64,000 bases of DNA from an uncultured Prevotellaceae bacterium (lineage in GTDB: Bacteria > Bacteroidota > Bacteroidia > Bacteroidales > Bacteroidaceae): NCBI GenBank assembly GCA_902776195.1, contig CACYPF010000002.1, positions 62,001-126,000 on the forward strand. Reading direction: 5' to 3'. Position numbers and translations under genes: made by a program. This document shows positions 60,940-64,000 of the stretch, one piece after another. Below the pieces are notes generated by a model. It saw nothing but the letters and a program-made list of their open reading frames with translations, made no database searches and was not told the DNA's origin. The first letter of the stretch is position 1, and each line of letters opens with the position of its first letter.

Positions 60940-63015
60940 ATGAAGAGATTACCTGTACTTTTTGCCTGTTTGCTGGCATGTTACACTACCTGTGAGGCTC
61001 AGATTCACAGAAAGGGAGACATAGACACTACCCAGACGAGTCGTTCGTATAACCTGAACCCAGTCGTGGTGACAGGCTCCGGTCATCATCAGCGACTGAA
61101 ATCCACGGCGACACCAGTCCATGTGATGAGTAAAAGGGAGATACAGGAGCAGGGCATTACGACGTTCGACCAGGCGTTGACACGAATGATGCCACAGACC
61201 TCCATGGCACCCAACTCCATGGGTACATTCCTCCGTCTGAACGGACTGGGGAATAAATATATCCTGATCCTGATCAACGGACAGAAGGTGACGGGTGACA
61301 TATCTAATAATGTGGACCTGAACCGCATCGACATGTCACGCATAGAACGTATTGAGGTGCTTGATGGCGCAGCCTCCTCCCTTTACGGAAGTGATGCTAT
61401 CGCTGGTGTGATTAACATCATCACCAGTCAACCGACTGATGCTTTGGTCAATGTGCATAACGACTTGAAAGTAAGCGGGAAAGGTGTTCTGACCGAAACG
61501 GTTGGTTTAGATATCTACAAGAACGGTTTCGGTTCTTATACCACCTTCACTCATGACCGTGCCGACAGTTATCAGAACAACAACTTGGAATACGTGAAGG
61601 GCTCTGATACGGAGACACAGGAGACCATCGCTCCTCTCTTCACTGGCTACCGCTCGAATGTGGTCAGTCAGAAGTTCACCTATAAGCCAAACAGGAAGTT
61701 GGCATTCAACGCAGGACTCAGTTATTCCTATAAGATTACCGACCGTCCCGAAACCCGTGAGGATGTGTCTGGGGGAACCGACTATGAGATGAGGTATAAG
61801 GGCTTCCGTTGGAACTTGGGCGGTATCTATAAGTTCAGCAGGCGCAACTCGTTGCAGGCAGATTTCACGGTAGACCGCTTCCGTTATGGTAAGGAATATG
61901 ATGTCGCCACCAAGTCTTATGAGGTAGGCGACTATGTGCAGTCGAAAAAACAACGCTCGATGGAGGGACAACTGAAAGCGATTCTCGGTCTCACGACGAA
62001 CTCCACCACCATCTTCGGTGCTGATTGGCAGAAGAACAATCTGACAGCATCGTCTGGCAATATCGACCAGCACGTATCGACTTTCGCTGCCTATGCACAG
62101 CATGAGATGAAGTTCCTTCGTGACTTTACTGCTACCGTGGGGCTTCGCTGGACATATCATGAGACGTTCAAGAACCACCTGACACCCAAGGCGACCCTGA
62201 TGTATGCACCGGGCAATTTCAGGTTCCGTGCCACCTATTCCGCCGGTTTCCGTGCACCGGGACTGGACGAGCTCTATTATCACTATTTCTCCGTCAATCG
62301 CGGAAAGGCACAGATTATCTTTGGTAATCAGGACCTCTCACCGGAGAAGAGTCATTATTTCTCACTCAATGCGGAATATCATAACGACTATATCGTGGTG
62401 GGTGTAACGGGATTCCTGAACCGTATCAATGATATGGTGGTGAGAGAAAATATCGACGTGGATGCCAACTCCCTACAGATGCTCCAGACAGAGTTTCCTG
62501 AGATGACTGCCGACCAGGCGGCGAAACTCGAACGCTACTCCCTCTACAGGAACAGTGACAAGGGTGATGTGAAGGGGGTACAACTGAATGTGTCTGCCAA
62601 TCTGTTTGAGGGTTTCAACCTCTCGGCAAACTATGCTTATACCTATGCCCGCAGCAAGAGTGGGGAAGACTGGATGACCCTTGAGCGCAGTATCCGTCAT
62701 GCTGCGACCATTGCGGCTAACTACCATCACCAGTGGGGGAAATACAAGATGAATATCAACTTGAATGGCAGACTACAGTCAAAGACTTACTATCCCGATT
62801 ACGAGGATGCTCCTGGCTTCGGGGTGTGGAACCTCCATACCACCCATACTTTTAATGTGGCAAGATGGACTGTCATTGAACCCAGTATCGGTGTCGATAA
62901 TATCTTTGACAGGGTAGACTGCCGTATCGACTCGTCATCGAGGAAATATGCGCTCTACACACCAGGCAGGATGTTAGTGGTAGGACTAAAGGTGAGATTC
63001 CTCTCAAAACATTAA
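60940..63015 (+). CDS. Second TonB-dependent outer-membrane receptor
   Basis: The 691-residue protein has a signal peptide (LPVLFACLLACYTTCEA), plug domain (VVVTGSGHHQRL; IERIEVLDGAASSLYGSDAIAG) and barrel ending in MLVVGLKVRFLSKH. It is a distant relative of the first receptor. Its place after the CbiK-like lipoprotein suggests uptake of a corrinoid, metal-free tetrapyrrole, cobalt chelate or haem-like molecule; the sequence alone does not say which. It is 82 bp after the lipoprotein gene, with a hairpin between. Confidence 0.9.
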   Translation: MKRLPVLFACLLACYTTCEAQIHRKGDIDTTQTSRSYNLNPVVVTGSGHHQRLKSTATPVHVMSKREIQEQGITTFDQALTRMMPQTSMAPNSMGTFLRLNGLGNKYILILINGQKVTGDISNNVDLNRIDMSRIERIEVLDGAASSLYGSDAIAGVINIITSQPTDALVNVHNDLKVSGKGVLTETVGLDIYKNGFGSYTTFTHDRADSYQNNNLEYVKGSDTETQETIAPLFTGYRSNVVSQKFTYKPNRKLAFNAGLSYSYKITDRPETREDVSGGTDYEMRYKGFRWNLGGIYKFSRRNSLQADFTVDRFRYGKEYDVATKSYEVGDYVQSKKQRSMEGQLKAILGLTTNSTTIFGADWQKNNLTASSGNIDQHVSTFAAYAQHEMKFLRDFTATVGLRWTYHETFKNHLTPKATLMYAPGNFRFRATYSAGFRAPGLDELYYHYFSVNRGKAQIIFGNQDLSPEKSHYFSLNAEYHNDYIVVGVTGFLNRINDMVVRENIDVDANSLQMLQTEFPEMTADQAAKLERYSLYRNSDKGDVKGVQLNVSANLFEGFNLSANYAYTYARSKSGEDWMTLERSIRHAATIAANYHHQWGKYKMNINLNGRLQSKTYYPDYEDAPGFGVWNLHTTHTFNVARWTVIEPSIGVDNIFDRVDCRIDSSSRKYALYTPGRMLVVGLKVRFLSKH

Positions 63016-63114
63016 TGAACAAAAATGAAAACCATAACTTGCATAATTGTAATCTAAGTTGTTTTTATAGAATCCTAAGTTGTTGAACGAATCTTTTAAA
63101 TAATGTCAAGGTGT

Positions 63115-63145
63115 TTGTAGGTTTCGTCTTTTTTATGTATTTTTG
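63115..63145 (+). promoter_or_regulatory. Promoter of the terminal membrane-protein gene
   Basis: TTG (63115-63117), 20-bp spacer, TATTTTTG (63138-63145), 21 nt before the ATG. This suggests the last gene is a separate transcription unit from the receptor. Confidence 0.68.
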
Positions 63146-63166
63146 TAGCCAAAATAGTAAAGAAGA

Positions 63167-64000
63167 ATGGAATACGCATTGTTTAAGAGCCGAAGCTACC
63201 GGGGAGTCATCTCCAGGGGGCTTGGTTTATATTTCTCTCATTTCCGCCTGTTTCTGAAGGCTTCATGGTTGATGGCAGTCATCTTCGCAGTGGTTTTCGC
63301 TGCCTTGGAGATGCTGTTGTCCATACAGTTACCGGCACTCTCTGCAACCATCATGAAGCAAGAGTTGGTGCTGAAGACAGGACTGTCACCAGAGATAGCC
63401 CAACAATATTTAGTGTCTGTCGGTTTCGCCTTCCTGTTGATATTGCTTTTCATCATCGTAGAGGCATTGACGGTAGGAACTGTAGTGAATAAGCTGAAAG
63501 AGCATCACGACACCAATACGATGACGGTTCCCAAGCGCTGGCTCAGTATCAGTCGGCGGATGATGGGTCGTACACTGAAAGGTTATGTGTTCACCATTCT
63601 GACGATACTGGTACCTGTCTTACTGCTTGCCGCCCTGGTGGCTGTCTTGCATCATTTCGCCCCCGATGCCATGATGACATGGATGATTATCGTCGCCCTG
63701 TGCTGCATGGTATTAGGACTGATGACTCTCCCTATGCTGTTTGTCTTCATGAAATATGTGATGAACACAGGCAAGTCATATTTCTCCCAGCTTGGAGCAT
63801 CGTATGCAAGAGGTTTGCGGCACATGGGACATATCTTCACCACCATGCTGATAGGTTGGTTGATAGTCTGTGTGCTGGCAGGAATCTGTTGTCTGCCAAC
63901 CATCATCCTTGCCCAGGCACATTGGATGTCACAGGAAGGTTTTCTTAATGGTGACCCCTTAGGGATGCCCGGCTATATCACCCCCCTGTCGTTCATCACC
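63167..64000 (+). CDS. Multi-pass membrane protein of unknown function (3' end outside window)
   Basis: The frame from ATG 63167 (MEYALFKSRSYRGVISRGLG) is open to the last base, 278 codons. It shows about five hydrophobic segments: near 33-54, 87-105, 140-165, 168-190 and 228-250. No catalytic motif was recognised. Its position after the btuB/CbiK/receptor set may connect it with that uptake system, but its own promoter argues for some independence. Confidence 0.82.
   Translation, partial: MEYALFKSRSYRGVISRGLGLYFSHFRLFLKASWLMAVIFAVVFAALEMLLSIQLPALSATIMKQELVLKTGLSPEIAQQYLVSVGFAFLLILLFIIVEALTVGTVVNKLKEHHDTNTMTVPKRWLSISRRMMGRTLKGYVFTILTILVPVLLLAALVAVLHHFAPDAMMTWMIIVALCCMVLGLMTLPMLFVFMKYVMNTGKSYFSQLGASYARGLRHMGHIFTTMLIGWLIVCVLAGICCLPTIILAQAHWMSQEGFLNGDPLGMPGYITPLSFIT

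Noticed and set aside
60099-60941. Minus-strand open frame opposite the CbiK-like gene
   Set aside because: It is antisense to a strongly supported gene and its translation has no recognisable family features.
61507-62283. Minus-strand open frame opposite the second receptor
   Set aside because: It is a shadow of the receptor coding sequence with no motif or start signal.

Overview
The window reads as chromosome from a member of Bacteroidales, most likely Prevotellaceae (Prevotella/Segatella type). The evidence is: promoters of the Bacteroidetes form TTG-N19-21-TAnnTTTG in front of many genes; an ATP synthase operon in the Bacteroidetes order atpD-atpC-(small membrane protein)-atpB-E-F-H-A-G; a short primary sigma factor of about 290 residues; secreted proteins with BspA-type leucine-rich repeats and C-terminal sorting-type tails; and TonB-dependent receptors. 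No tRNA, rRNA, CRISPR array, phage or transposase gene was seen.

Layout. 1-8.9 kb: two large exported cell-surface proteins, the first cut by the window edge. 9.2-9.8 kb: rplU-rpmA (minus), preceded by a promoter-plus-terminator unit that may be a small RNA. 10.2-16.2 kb: minus-strand operon lon-tgt-lptF/G-type permease-DEAD-box helicase. 16.2-18.9 kb: a shortened MATE transporter fused to an anti-sigma-type ATPase domain, an FHA/zinc-ribbon protein and an HU-CCDC81/SPOR membrane protein. 19-22.2 kb: nitrilase-family amidase, NhaD-type antiporter and pfkA. 22.3-29.4 kb: the complete F1Fo ATP synthase. 29.4-31.8 kb: a CotH/lamin-tail surface protein. 31.9-36.9 kb: truA, an EamA exporter, a repeat-rich 700-bp gap, a HAD phosphatase, panB and an MFS permease. 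37-43 kb: an AddAB-type helicase-nuclease pair. 43-46 kb: a DUF5686-like outer-membrane protein and rpoD.

46-56.6 kb is a cobalamin cluster in three blocks. Corrin-ring genes are on the minus strand (cobJ-cobH fusion, cobL, cbiG-cobM fusion). Nucleotide-loop genes are on the plus strand (cobU, cobT, cobS). Aminopropanol and amidation genes are on the minus strand (cbiB, cobQ, and a cobB/cbiA that is split between two frames). CbiG points to the oxygen-independent route. CobI/CbiL, CbiD, CbiJ/CobK, cobalamin adenosyltransferase and a cytosolic cobaltochelatase are not in the window. Seven-base tandem repeats recur inside and between these cobalamin genes and I did not find them elsewhere in the window.

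56.6-64 kb: a phosphoglycolate-phosphatase-like gene, then a cobalamin riboswitch controlling btuB, followed by a CbiK-like cobaltochelatase that carries a lipoprotein signal with an acidic surface-export motif, and a second TonB-dependent receptor. The window ends in an unrecognised multi-pass membrane protein. The strongest leads for something new are the surface CbiK-like lipoprotein between two receptors, the heptamer repeats in the cobalamin genes, and the MATE-ATPase fusion lacking most of its transporter.
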